Below the pieces are notes generated by a model. It searched no databases and had not been told where the DNA came from. It saw nothing but the letters and a program-made list of their open reading frames with translations. A stretch of DNA of 64,000 nt from Drechmeria coniospora. Lineage: Eukaryota; Ascomycota; Sordariomycetes; Hypocreales; Ophiocordycipitaceae. Of this stretch, positions 10,928 to 21,139 are shown in pieces (within the stretch, counting starts at the first letter, position 1; each line of letters begins with the position of its first letter). A program made the translations under genes and the position numbers. The stretch lies in NCBI RefSeq assembly GCF_001625195.1, contig NC_054391.1:1-64000 (forward strand), written 5' to 3'.

Positions 10928-11290
10928 AGGGTTGCTACCTTTCCTATACTCTTAGATACTTAGGTATACAGACATACAAGAAGACACGCGTATTGTAAAT
11001 ATATATATATTGCGCAAGCATAAGAAACACAATAGTCTTTCTTTTTAAATCGTCCCTTCGCACTGCCTACTATTTGACTCGTTCAAATCTACATTTCTCG
11101 CCCAGTTACTATTACTAACTAGTATACTTCCTGCTGTTACTAACAGCCTTAATTAATACCCATTTTGGATGGTCCGTGTAACTAAACTTTACTTCTACTG
11201 TACACCCTTCCTATTTTCCCCCTTTTATTCCAAGAGGTATTTTATTTCCCCTTTTATTTTTAAAACGTTCATATAGTTACTAGTATATAG
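10928..11290 (+). mobile_element. Copia LTR/leader fragment, plus orientation
   Basis: Sequence from TTTCCTATACTCTTAGATA through GCTGTTACTAACAGC, the TCCGTGTAACT block and the CCAAGAGGTATTT block matches the reverse complement of 19520-19850, just upstream of the copia gag. It is an LTR/leader fragment of the same family in the opposite orientation, without coding sequence. Confidence 0.75.
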
Positions 11291-11470
11291 TTACTGCTGC
11301 CCCCCCCTCCCTCTCCTCCCCTATGCCATGCACCGACTTATATGGGCTGTATAGGCTGCGTATGCCGTAGAGCCTCGAGGAACGAGGAAATACAGCTGCA
11401 GCAGGAACTGCATCCCCCCCAATGCGCCTTAGTCCCCTGTTCCCCTGGTCCCCTAACGTCCCCTAACCGT
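11291..11470. other. Short non-coding spacer
   Basis: C-rich stretches and a TAC/TAG-rich segment lie between the copia fragment and the end of the helicase frame. No feature is recognised. Confidence 0.5.
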
Positions 11471-11725
11471 CTACGCCAGCTCGGCTACAATTAGGGCAGC
11501 TACCCTTACGGCCTGGGTGGCCAGCGTGCGACCAAGCATGGCCCGCTCTCCGATCCAGAGCATAAACTCCTGCTCGGAGGCGGGTACGCGTCCGAAGTAG
11601 CGCCGGAACCACGCTTCCCGCCCGGGCCTCTTAAAGGCGCCGTAGCATAGCGGCATTACCGTGTCCGGGTACTAGTACGTATCCTGTTCCGCCTCGGGGT
11701 CGGCCACGCGGCATATCGTCTGCGG

Positions 11726-13549
11726 CTAGAAGCACCGGTAGCACACCGTCAGGCTCGGCATCCAGGGATTCCGCCCGGACGCCTTTATCGCGGCGCTCTT
11801 GGCCTTAATCCAATCCCACCGGTAGGGGCACGCCCCGCCGGCGTGGTCGAACGGCCTGCCGACGACCCTGCAGTACAGGCATATCATCTTTACGCCCTCT
11901 AGGTCCCGCTTGTAGCGTTCCACGGTGTCGCTGTCGATCCTGTCCTGCCTCCTCGCCTCCTTGGCGCCGGGAAACGCGGCGTCGGCGTCCTGCAGCCCGA
12001 GCGCGGGCCCCGGCGGGCGGGGGGTCGTGTGCGCGTCGGGGCAGGCCTGGCACGTCGCGTCCCCCGTCATGCACCAGGTCCAGTCCTCGGGCCTGTCCAT
12101 GGTCTGGCTGATGACCGCCCGCGCGCAGTGGCGTATGGTAAGGTAGAGGTCCATATCGTCGTCGTGGGTGCCGCTGCGTCCCCCGGGCTTCCACGTGCTC
12201 TCGAGGACGACGACGGATTCGCTTTGGTGTCCATCGCGGCCGGACCGACCCGATTCCTGGCAGAACTCCACCATGCTCTCGGGCGCGCCTACGTGGAGGA
12301 CGACGCGGATGTAGGGGTAGTCGAAGCCGATGCCGAGCGCCTTGGTCGCTACGATAACGCGTTGGTCGGGCGAGTCCAGCCAGCGGGCGATGGCGGCCTT
12401 CTTGTCCTCCTCGGCTACATCGTTACCGCCAACGTAGGTCGGGCACTGCAGCTGCCCGGCGATACTTTCGACGGCAGCCTTCGTCTTACAGTACACTACC
12501 ATCTTCTGCTGGTTGTTGTAGAATATGGCGGGGGTCGCGACGTACTTGCCGATCCACTTTAGGGCCTCGAGCTCAATCGGCCTGCCCCCCTTGGCGCGGC
12601 GGATGCGGTATCGGATCTTGTATCGGTTTGTCGACTCCCTCACCACGCGGGGGCGCACAAGCATATTCCGCTCGCCGAAGGCGGCCTCCATCGACGGCGG
12701 TAGGGTAGCCGTTAGCCATACGGACTGGGTCCTCAGCTGGCTCACGTACCAACCCAGCTCGCCCATGCACTTACGGTAATCGACGGCCGTTAGCGTTAGG
12801 TAGCACTCGTCGATAACGATACGGTCGAGCCTCTGCCTCGTTACGAGGTTGTGCGCGTAGTCGAGGAACGCCGACGAGTACGCAAGCTCGGCGGATACCA
12901 GCACTACCGGCGCCGTCTGCCTCGACTGGGCGTACCAGGTATGGTATTGGATCCCGGCCTCCTGCAGGCGCGACTGTACGTTACCGCGCAGGGCCACCTG
13001 GGGAATGACTACAATCGTTACCCCGGCGTCCTGCACCAACGAGCCGACCATAAACAGCAGGCTCTTGCCGGAGCCGGTGCCGAGCACGACGATGAGCTGG
13101 TCCGGCGAGTCGGGCGCCAGCATAACTATAGCTGCGGCGCGCTGGCCGGGCGTGCGGAACTCAAGCTTGGGGTCGCGGTACATATATCGGGCGGCGGCGA
13201 GTATATCGTCCTCGCCCGCGTGCGGCCGCTGTCGGACCCTGGCCCTCTTGCACGCAGCGGCAATACCGGCCGGGCCGTCGGCGGGCGGCGGGCGCTTACC
13301 GGACAGTGCCTCGTCGAACTTAAACAGCCCCCTCCAGCTCCTCGAGGCGCGGAAGCCGCGGGTCAGCAGTATCGCCGGCGTTAGCGTATTGTTGCTTGCG
13401 TATAACCTCTGGAATACCCAGTACGAGTGGTTGCTCATCTTGGCGAGGTCGACTATATCCGCCTCGTCCTCTATGTCGTTGGCCGCGTCGGCCCCGTCAA
13501 AGTTGGCCCTATTGGCGCCGAACTTCTCGTTAGTAATAGACGCCGCCAC
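11726..13549 (-). CDS. RecQ-like helicase domain segment of the fusion gene
   Basis: This 607-codon open segment carries the superfamily 2 motifs in order: Walker A (VVLGTGSGKS), motif II as DECY, motif III (WLTATLP), motif IV (VVYCKTK), motif V (ATKALGIGFD) and motif VI (QESGRSGRDG). A Cys-rich tail follows (CLYCRVVG..CPYRW..CYRCF), continuing across two TAG codons into C-x-rich sequence. It would use ATP hydrolysis to unwind DNA. It may represent the surviving translatable part of the larger broken gene, but its ATG is internal and probably not the natural start. Confidence 0.8.
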   Translation of the reverse strand: MAASITNEKFGANRANFDGADAANDIEDEADIVDLAKMSNHSYWVFQRLYASNNTLTPAILLTRGFRASRSWRGLFKFDEALSGKRPPPADGPAGIAAACKRARVRQRPHAGEDDILAAARYMYRDPKLEFRTPGQRAAAIVMLAPDSPDQLIVVLGTGSGKSLLFMVGSLVQDAGVTIVVIPQVALRGNVQSRLQEAGIQYHTWYAQSRQTAPVVLVSAELAYSSAFLDYAHNLVTRQRLDRIVIDECYLTLTAVDYRKCMGELGWYVSQLRTQSVWLTATLPPSMEAAFGERNMLVRPRVVRESTNRYKIRYRIRRAKGGRPIELEALKWIGKYVATPAIFYNNQQKMVVYCKTKAAVESIAGQLQCPTYVGGNDVAEEDKKAAIARWLDSPDQRVIVATKALGIGFDYPYIRVVLHVGAPESMVEFCQESGRSGRDGHQSESVVVLESTWKPGGRSGTHDDDMDLYLTIRHCARAVISQTMDRPEDWTWCMTGDATCQACPDAHTTPRPPGPALGLQDADAAFPGAKEARRQDRIDSDTVERYKRDLEGVKMICLYCRVVGRPFDHAGGACPYRWDWIKAKSAAIKASGRNPWMPSLTVCYRCF

Positions 13550-14040
13550 CTGTCGCCACTACGCCGCCTTGAACGCCGGGACCTCGGCTCGCTTGCACGC
13601 CCGTACGAGCGCGCACGACAGGCTGCCGTCGTCCCATACCTTCCCGTCCAGCCGGGCCCATAGGTAAGGCGACAGTACCGCCCCGGGCTTCCGCTGGCGG
13701 AGGAGCATCTGGCGGAAGGGGACGACGTACGCTAGGTACGTTAGGAGTAGGTCCCCGATAGCACCCGGTACGAACCGTACGTTCTCCTTATACCCCCCCG
13801 ACTGCTCCTGACCCTTGTGGTACTGTACGTATAGCAGTACTAGCTTCTCCCAGACGAATACGTGCCTTCGCCTAGCGGTATTGCGGAACGTTACCGACAG
13901 GAGCTCGGGTGCGCGCATTGGTGGGCCGGGTGCAATATAGCACAGTACCAGTAGGCGACTAAGAAATTCCTATACGTGCGCCTCGTACGCGCATATTGCA
14001 TCCTTGCGTACGACCCTTCTGCCGTATCCCTCCTCGGTAC

Positions 14041-14097
14041 CCCCCCTTCTTCCTCCTCCTCCTCCTCCTCTTCCTCCTCCTCCTCCTCCTCCTCCCC
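14041..14097. repeat. CCT/GAG microsatellite (poly-Glu) with frameshift
   Basis: A TCC/CTC-type run on the plus strand reads as poly-Glu on the minus strand when entered from the upstream gene frame, and as poly-Gly in the frame that continues correctly downstream. The gene frame therefore changes inside this run, which points to slippage as the cause. Confidence 0.85.
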
Positions 14098-15189
14098 AAT
14101 AAGGAACAGCCGTTTTAGCCGAGCGCTCTGCTGTATGCAGTCCACCAGGGCAGTACTGCATCCGCGGACAAGGGGCTCGTTGCGTTTATCGTCCAGCTAC
14201 GACGCCCCGAAGCTATCGAGGTCCAGGTCGTTATCTATTGCGTACGACCTTATTGTCGTTATCGCTCCGCACCCGAATAGCAGCTCGTTGCGGAGGATAG
14301 CCTGTGCCTGGTCAAACTCGGATCGGACAATCTCCGTTACGTCCTTCATCCGAAGCGATACGCCCTTATACACAATGCTTTTACCGTCAACGGACCATTG
14401 CGACTGGTTGGGCGTAACCATCTCGCCGGAAACCTTAAACAGGTATAGGCGCCACGCTAGGATAAAGCCGAACGGTGTCTCGCCCGACTGGTATATAAAT
14501 TCCTTACACGTCCGCTTCAGCTTCGTTAGCTGTTGCTCGTCGGTAGGCGCATCGCAGGAGTCGTCGAATATTATCATCTGCGCCGTCCAGACCAGCGCCG
14601 ATAGGTAGCTATTAAACGTGCCTGGCTCCGCCTACGTCCCTTCCACTCTGCCTGGTCCGTTTTGCTGCTTGCCGCCCCCCCTGGGGGAGCTTGCCTTCCG
14701 GCTAAGCATAGCGCAGAAGCTAAGCACCACCGAACTAAACGGCTTCCCGCCGATCTTGTGGTATATTATTAACAGTAGCAGCTTGCGTACCGCACTTGTT
14801 AGCGCGTCCGTTGCTGGCCCTTCCGTCTCTAGCACGCGTATAACCTCGTCCATGTTCTTCCTCTGCTCTACCGACTCCTGGATTGCATCCGACGGTACGC
14901 TCGACTTGTTCGTCCGCCGCGTAAAATGCCCCCCGGGCGTACGTACTACCCTGTAATAGTACGCTATAAGCTGTTTTATCTTGCTAAAGTACTTGTCAAT
15001 TGTGTTTTCGTTCTTGTATGTGCGGAACGGTTTTAGCCCTCCTAGTCCCGGCGCGCCGTCGTAAAACTAGCTGAGGATAGCAGCCCTAATGGGCGTTATC
15101 CTCCGCTCCGGCGAGGCATTGCTGCATCGTATATATGCATTCTGGAGGACGGTATCGGTAGCCTCTACAATATAACGTAACGTTGCACC

Positions 15190-15487
15190 GTCGTTACCGT
15201 CGTTACCGTCGTTACCATTGTTACTGTTGCTGTTGCTGTTGCTGTTACTATTCCTGTTACTGTTGCTGTTCCTGTTGCTGTTGCTATTGCTGTTGCTGTC
15301 GCTGTTGCTGTCGCTGTTGCTGTTGTTGTTGCTGTTGCTGTTGTTGTCGTTGTCGCTGTCGCTGTCGCTATTGCTGTCGCTGTCGCTGTTGCTATCGCTG
15401 TCGCTATTGCCGTTGCCGTTACCGTTACTGTTGCCGTTACCGTTGCTGTTGCTGTTGCCGTTGCTGTTACTGTTGCTGTTGCTGTTA

Positions 15488-15542
<55 letters not shown>

Positions 15543-15605
15543 CGTTGCTGTTGCCGTTGCTGTTGCCGTTGCCGTTACCGTTGCCGTTGCCGTTACCGTT
15601 GCCGA
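15190..15605. repeat. GTTGCT/GTCGCT simple repeat inside the OrsD-like region
   Basis: This imperfect GTTGCT/GTCGCT/GTTGCC run codes for Asn-Ser, Asp-Ser and Asn-Gly repeats on the minus strand. It lies between the QKKIKNN and TLRYIVEA segments. The first gene copy (1-1482) has only a short SSSDNEED stretch at the equivalent place. Confidence 0.9.
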
Positions 15606-16299
15606 TGTTGTTCTTTATCTTCTTCTGGGGAGGTAGCGATACCGCCATACTAATCTCCTCGTCCCTTAGGCCGTCCAGGTGGGGAGGGAAGCCTGTAAAT
15701 CGGAGCTATGGTATGCTTGCGCTCCTTGCCTTGCTTAGGTCAACTACCAATCCCGCCTGCTTGTATAGGTCGTTTGCTGCCTCTTGGATATCGGAGCGTA
15801 GTGTGTCTAGCATTCCCGCATCCGGACCCAAGGTATCGCCCGAGTCGTCGTCCGGCCGTACTTTCGTCGGGCATACGATAAAGTAGTCTATTATACCCTT
15901 GCCCGTAAAGTACGTCTGCAGTTAGCATTCCTCCCATAGCCGGTGCACCTTGTGTTCCTTGGCCACCCTGCTGTGCGACGCTACGTGTGCGCGCATGGAA
16001 GGTAGCCAGGTAGTGCAGAACCCGCAATCCTGCAGACAGTGGAAGCCCTGGAAGGTCGCCAGTCCGTCGATTGGTGCGCAGGGTGCGCTTGGTACGGGCG
16101 TATGGGCTCTTAGTTCGTCGACCGACCGAAGGGTAAACCGTCGAATGAGTTGAATATTGACCTTTAGCGCCTGCCCGCTTAGGCGGTGAGGTTCACGTCG
16201 AAGGTGTCGGATCCAACCCGCCTCCTTTGGTACGAGGCATGACCTGCACTTGGTGCAGACTGCAACTTTATGCTGTGCATTGTACTGGATTGCTATCAT

Positions 16300-16884
16300 A
16301 TCGTATACCGGCCGTCTGTTGTTGTTGTACGTATAGTGTAGTGTGTATATCGTATGGTGTGTATGGCGCGTAGTGTATACTAAACGGAACGGTTACCTTA
16401 TTGTATTTATTTCCCGCTCGACGCAACGACCAAATCCATTTCTCTTGGTATTTCCCGTATTGCGTATGTACGTACGCTTCGTCCCGTGCGTATTATTTTT
16501 TTTTCCTTTCCTTTCCTACGCCCTTACGCCCTCCCGGGCCGGTCAGACAGACGTAATTTAATTCGCAAACACCCTACCCCACCTACCCCACCCTACGATC
16601 CGCCTGTTCGGCCGGCTGCCCGTCAGTTCAATCCGACGCGGTGCAATGCATTTACCTCGACTATTTATTTCCCGCTCGGCGCGACGACCAAATCCATTTC
16701 CGTTTGCGTTTCCCGTATCGCGCGCGCACGCCTCGTCGCGTGCGTATTTTTCCCCCGCCGCCCGCGTCCTCCCGGGCCGGTTGCCCGATGCGGTTAGATT
16801 CTTATGTTTCGTCGAACAAAAGGTACCGGGGTACCTGCAGGGCGCCGCACCGAAATTTTTCACGTTTCGTCGAAAAATACCCCC
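16300..16884. other. GC-rich spacer upstream of the broken helicase gene, no gene
   Basis: GT-rich then CG-rich sequence with two similar segments (around 16400-16510 and 16660-16760) that share TATTTATTTCCCGCTCG-type and CCCTCCCGGGCCGGT-type words, so part of it is internally duplicated. It may hold the promoter of the helicase gene. No coding region is supported. Confidence 0.55.
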
Positions 16885-19263
16885 GGCATAGGAGTTAGTG
16901 GATTTGGCCTGAATATAGGTAAGGTATTGGAAATCGGCAGCCTGAATAGTCAAAAAGTCAGGCAGCCCAGTAGTAATACTACTGGTCTTTTTCAAGAGTA
17001 GGAGACTAATGTGTCCCAGTCGAATGTGCCAAATGCCTGCGTGTTGCAATAGTCTTTAGTAAGACTGGTTGTTGGATTCCGAACAAGTAGTTAGAAGAAC
17101 TTATTCCCCAAGACTAGTAGTTGGGACTACTAGTTGGTCTGTTGCCTCTATAGGAATTGGGTCTTCTATAGGGTCTTGGAACAGGGTGGCCTTAGTAAGG
17201 TCCCTTGGTGTAACCGAACTGACAGTTGGGCTAGGTACCGATCTGGGTACCGACCGAGGCACTATGGAAGGTGCCGACCGAGGCACCGGGGAAGGTACCG
17301 ACCGAGGCACCGGTGAAGATACCGACCGAGGCACCGTTAAAGGTGCCGACCGAGGCACCGTTGAAGGTGCCGACCAATCCTCTGCTTCGGTAGCCCAGGG
17401 GGGGGGTTGGGAGGGAATTTCGACTGTAATTCCGTAGCTACTGTAGTAGCTAGAGTGGGAAGTATCTAATTTCGTCAGATAGGGCGTTTGTTGACCTTGC
17501 TGTTATAGGAAGAAGCCGTGTTTCTGGAAGTTAAGGAGTCCGCATAACTGTCGATTTGAGTTGTACAGATGTTCCTTAATGAGTATTCCTCTAGACGTAT
17601 AGTGGCGAATTCTACTAACAATACTGACCTCCAATTTCGGAATATACAGTGCTTCTTGTAAAACAAGAGTACCGTAGACAGATGGATTGGTGCGAATTAG
17701 TACAGTAAATTCAGTACAGCCAATACCTTTGGGATAAATTGGACTACCTCCTGTTGTAATTGGTTTTGCTTGGGATTTTGCAATGGGTCGGAAAGTTATA
17801 AACTTAAGCCGGTTGTTAACCAAATGACAGGTTGAGCTAGTATCGTAAAGTAGGCCCATTTAGTACGTATCGTTGTTATCAATACGATATGTCATACCAA
17901 TATTCCCCAAATCGGGTAATAGTACCAATTCTTGTTCGGAATTAGAGTCGGTTTCTGATTCCTAACAGAAATCAGGTAACCCCATACAGCCAGTGGATAA
18001 GCTGTAGTTACCAGTCAGAAAACTAGTAGTACCCTTGTCTGGTGTGTAGTTTTTGGTTCGATTGTATTGTTTGGGTCGGTTGGGTCGATTGGGTGAATTG
18101 GGTTAATTGGGTTGGTTAGGTCGGTTGTTAGGTGATTTGGGTCGATTAGGTCGATTGGGTCGGTTGGGTTGACTAGGTCTAGTAGACCTATTGTCTGGTG
18201 TTTTGGGTAGTTGAGTTATCCTGTGACTGAATGCTTGGAAACTAGGACTATTAGGATTTTGATATTCTTCCAGTAAGTTAGTCTAAAGGTATTGCAGGTT
18301 AAGGGATGCTGTATTAATCCCCAAGACAGTATTGGTTTGGAGATTATTGCGTTGTATTGCAGCCCATTGTAAGAAAACAAGACCAACAGTTGTAAGGTAT
18401 CGATTTGCCTGATCCAGTGGGTCGATACTTACTTCAGTGAGTTGAAGTCGAGTGAGGCAGCTATTGAATTCTGAATTAAACGCCTTAAGTGTTCCTTTGT
18501 ACCCTTTGAGTATAAGGTTGTAGTAGGAATCGTAGAGGTTGTATTGTTAGGCTGCCTGGCCCTTTGAGTACTGTTATTTTAGCGATAGATAGGCATCTGT
18601 TGGATTATAAATCCATACAATTGATGCTCGCGGGCCCTCAGAACAGCTATCCCGAAGTAGTATAAGTAGGGAGTATTAATTGTAATGTAAGTAACCAATA
18701 GCAATTGATGGGTTTTTTAGAAATTCCTCCAGGTAAAGGGTGTAACACATATGGGGAGGTGTGCCCATATGGACAATAGACCAGTTAACCGTTCGACCAA
18801 ATGGCCAAACTGTCAAAAGATCCGCCAGTATCCGCACTTAGTGCGGGTACTGCACCTCACATTCGCTTATAAGGCCTACACGCCTATAGCGCGCCTTACA
18901 AAGGGAACCAAGTTAAATGGAAAGTGATTGTTCCTATAAGTTAAAGTTCTTGGTATCTTTGAGTTTAGCATACTCTGGGAATAAGAATACCTTCTTGGAT
19001 AGCTTAATATTAGAGCTTAAATCAGTTACTTTAGTAGTAGTAGTACCACTACTGTGTGTTGGGATTCCTTGGATAGGTATGTGTTCGGGCTCTATTTTGT
19101 CGAGGCGTTTTTGAATTGGTATAATAGTATTGTTTAATTATTCCGTAAGTTGGTTGAACCGATTGGAAAGATCATCATACTGCAGTTGTTGCCTTTAAAT
19201 AATTGCCTTAAGTTCCGACATAATGGGTGTTTTAGTAGCCTGACCTTCCTTAGTGGAATCCAT
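16885..19263 (-). pseudogene. Ty1/copia element: gag, protease and GAG-pre-integrase remnant, truncated
   Basis: On the minus strand a gag-like frame starts with ATG at 19263 and soon meets TAA codons. A Pro-Asn-Arg-rich repeat lies at about 18190-18050. The protease region (17859-17503) has LLYDTSSTCHLVNN, with DTS where the family has D-T/S-G, followed by the conserved GIGCTEFTVL and EALYIPKLEVSIV segments. A Ser-Val-Pro-Arg repeat lies at 17380-17220. The GAG-pre-integrase motif WHIRLGH is near 17035. After about 16885 similarity stops, so integrase, reverse transcriptase and RNase H are missing. The segments at 17859, 17358 and 17049 share one frame, broken by TAA/TAG codons only. Confidence 0.85.
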
Positions 19264-20452
19264 TTTGAAAACACAGACACAATCTAGTTAGTAACTAGAT
19301 TTTCGGTTTACCTTTCTACTAGTAGTACTAGTAGTTGCAACAAGTAGTACTTGTTGTATTAGTAGCTGGATGCTGCAGTTGAATCGATTTCCTGGAATTG
19401 CAGTAAGTAGTACTTACCGTAGAAGTGCGTTAGGAAGTACAATAAGTAGTACTTATTATATTGGCAGCTGGGTCGATTGTTCCGGAGGATTTTGGTATAG
19501 TCCTTCCGGGCTTATAACCTTTTAAAATAAAAAGGGGAAATACCTCTTGGAATAAAGGGGTAAAATAGGAAGGGTGCGCAGTGGAAGTTCAGTTGCACGG
19601 ACTATCCAAAATGGATATCAATCGATACTGTTAGTAACAGCAGGAAGTGCACCAGTTAGTAACTGGGCAGGGAATATAGATTTGAATAAGTTAAATAGTA
19701 GTGCCAAGGGACAATTCAGAAAAGAAAGACTGTTGTGTTTCTTGTGCTTACTTGCGCGCGTGCGTATGTATTCAGCGTGTGCTTCTTGTATGTTCTCCTA
19801 ACTATCTAAGAGTATAGGAAAGGGAGGACCATTTTATACCGGAGAGGTAGTACCTCAATCAGTGCAATATGTACGTGTTGGAATTCTGTCTGATTCCATA
19901 CAATGCATCTCCGAACAATCTGCTTGCATTTAATGCAGCTCCAAATACTCTGGTTAAGTCATACTGCCAGTTGGTTGCAACTAGCAGGGTTGATCAGTAT
20001 TAGGGTTCGGTCGCGACAGTACAGCAGCAGTACTGCAGTAGTCGAGCGGGCCAGTAGTAGTACTACTGGCAAGCAACTGCTAGTTGCAGTTGGGTGGGTC
20101 CTACCGCGCAACAGTAGTACTGTTGGCGGGCAACTACTAGTAGTAGTTGGGAGCGCGTCAATTGACGGCCCGATCAATAATCTTGCTTGGTCGACCAAGT
20201 ACCACTTGCACGTAACGTGCGACAGTAGTAAATTGGCTGGTTAGTAGTACTGCCATCAATTGTACCAAGTCGGAGCGAGGAGAATTTGCATAGCAAGTGC
20301 AATTTGTCAACTCGATATACTACCTGTACGTGCAGTACAGTGGTAGTATATGGGCAAGCAGTAGTACTGCTGCCCGGTGTTGCAAATGGCAACACATAGG
20401 ATAGTATCCTATTTGGGTAGTCTTACTAGTATAAATACCAGTAATTTTAACA
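19264..20452 (-). mobile_element. Copia leader and LTR-like region, minus orientation
   Basis: Upstream of the copia gag lies a long region beginning (minus strand) at 20452 with TGTTAAAAT, the same terminus as the elements at 25086 and 26830. It contains a TATAAAATGG box near 19835, the GTTACTAAC palindromes near 19620-19660 and many AGTAGTACTACT-type inverted repeats between 19990 and 20360. The LTR 3' end and primer-binding site could not be fixed. Confidence 0.65.
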
Positions 20453-21139
20453 CCCTCTGCATTATACATTTGGCGGTCTCCGCATTGCTGCGTGACTTTA
20501 CCTCGTCGCCCCTTTCGCTTTCGTTACCTATCGATATGACTTGCGTCGTTCGGGTCGAGACATGGTTGGGAGCTCTTGCGGTCGCATTTTCTAGCGATCG
20601 AAACGTATCCGGGCACTCGTGCGCTAGGCGTTATCCCTAGCGTCGGACGCGTCAATAGCGACGGGCCCGCCCCCTCGTCGGGCGGAGGCCATAATAGCAA
20701 TTAAGAGCCACACCTACCCCAGAGTAAAGAAATATGAAGAACTATCTACAATGAGGAACCGAGCCTGGCTGTCCGCGGGCACGATCTCCTGTGCCCGGTG
20801 TATTGCAAAACTTGCAATAAATGTAGGTCAATACCCCAGTATGGATTGTACACTTTTCCATATATGGAAAACCACCCTACCCAAAGGGAGGGGCCTCCGC
20901 AGCGACGAGTAGTATTATGGCCCACATGGGCCCACCTTATTAATGTGGACCCATATGTAAATCCATATGTGGATTTTCGTGGAGTCGTTTTGAACCCTAT
21001 TTAAAATTAGATTGCAATGCTTATCTGTATGCATTACAGCAATTTGGTTTGCTCGACGGAGGCAGGGAGGATTTCGAACACTGCCCCATTCTCTCTCCGC
21101 TATTAAAGGCTACCTTAATCCTATTAATCTAGAAAATAC
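20453..21139. other. Intergenic region upstream of the ADP-ribosyltransferase
   Basis: Low-information sequence with several short perfect palindromes (CATATATGG, CCACATGGGCCCACC, CCATATG pairs around 20855-20985). It presumably includes the promoter of the 21140 gene. No ORF or RNA gene is supported. Confidence 0.5.

Larger units (their letters stand above)
11471..16299 (-). pseudogene. OrsD-like/RecQ-like helicase fusion (telomere-linked helicase type), broken copy
   Basis: One coding unit of about 1,600 codons can be followed from an ATG at 16299 to a terminal TAG at 11471-11473. Order: N-terminal Cys/His zinc-finger region (CTKCRSC..HLRREPH; CGFCTTW..MRAHVASH); a 128-codon Asn/Ser/Gly/Asp simple-repeat insertion (15190-15605); a long middle region; a poly-Glu microsatellite (about 14041-14096); then a RecQ-like superfamily 2 helicase (13549-11726). 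Internal stops are at 15922-15924 (TAA) and, all TAG, at 15706-15708, 15067-15069, 14632-14634, 14197-14199, 13970-13972, 13559-13561, 11726-11728 and 11672-11674. One frameshift lies inside the poly-Glu run. All stops fit CAG-to-TAG or CAA-to-TAA changes. Helicases of this type are usually found next to telomeres in ascomycetes. Confidence 0.85.

Noticed and set aside
10518..10930. Possible telomere or internal telomere-like tract
   Set aside because: The hexamers are ACTTAC/ACACTT variants, not TTAGGG/CCCTAA, and are too degenerate to be a recent telomere.
11471..16299. Stop-codon reassignment or programmed readthrough of TAG in the helicase gene
   Set aside because: TAG stops also break the gypsy pol and other elements, while intact genes end normally in TAG, TAA or TGA. 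The frameshift shows true decay. RIP-type mutation explains the pattern more simply.
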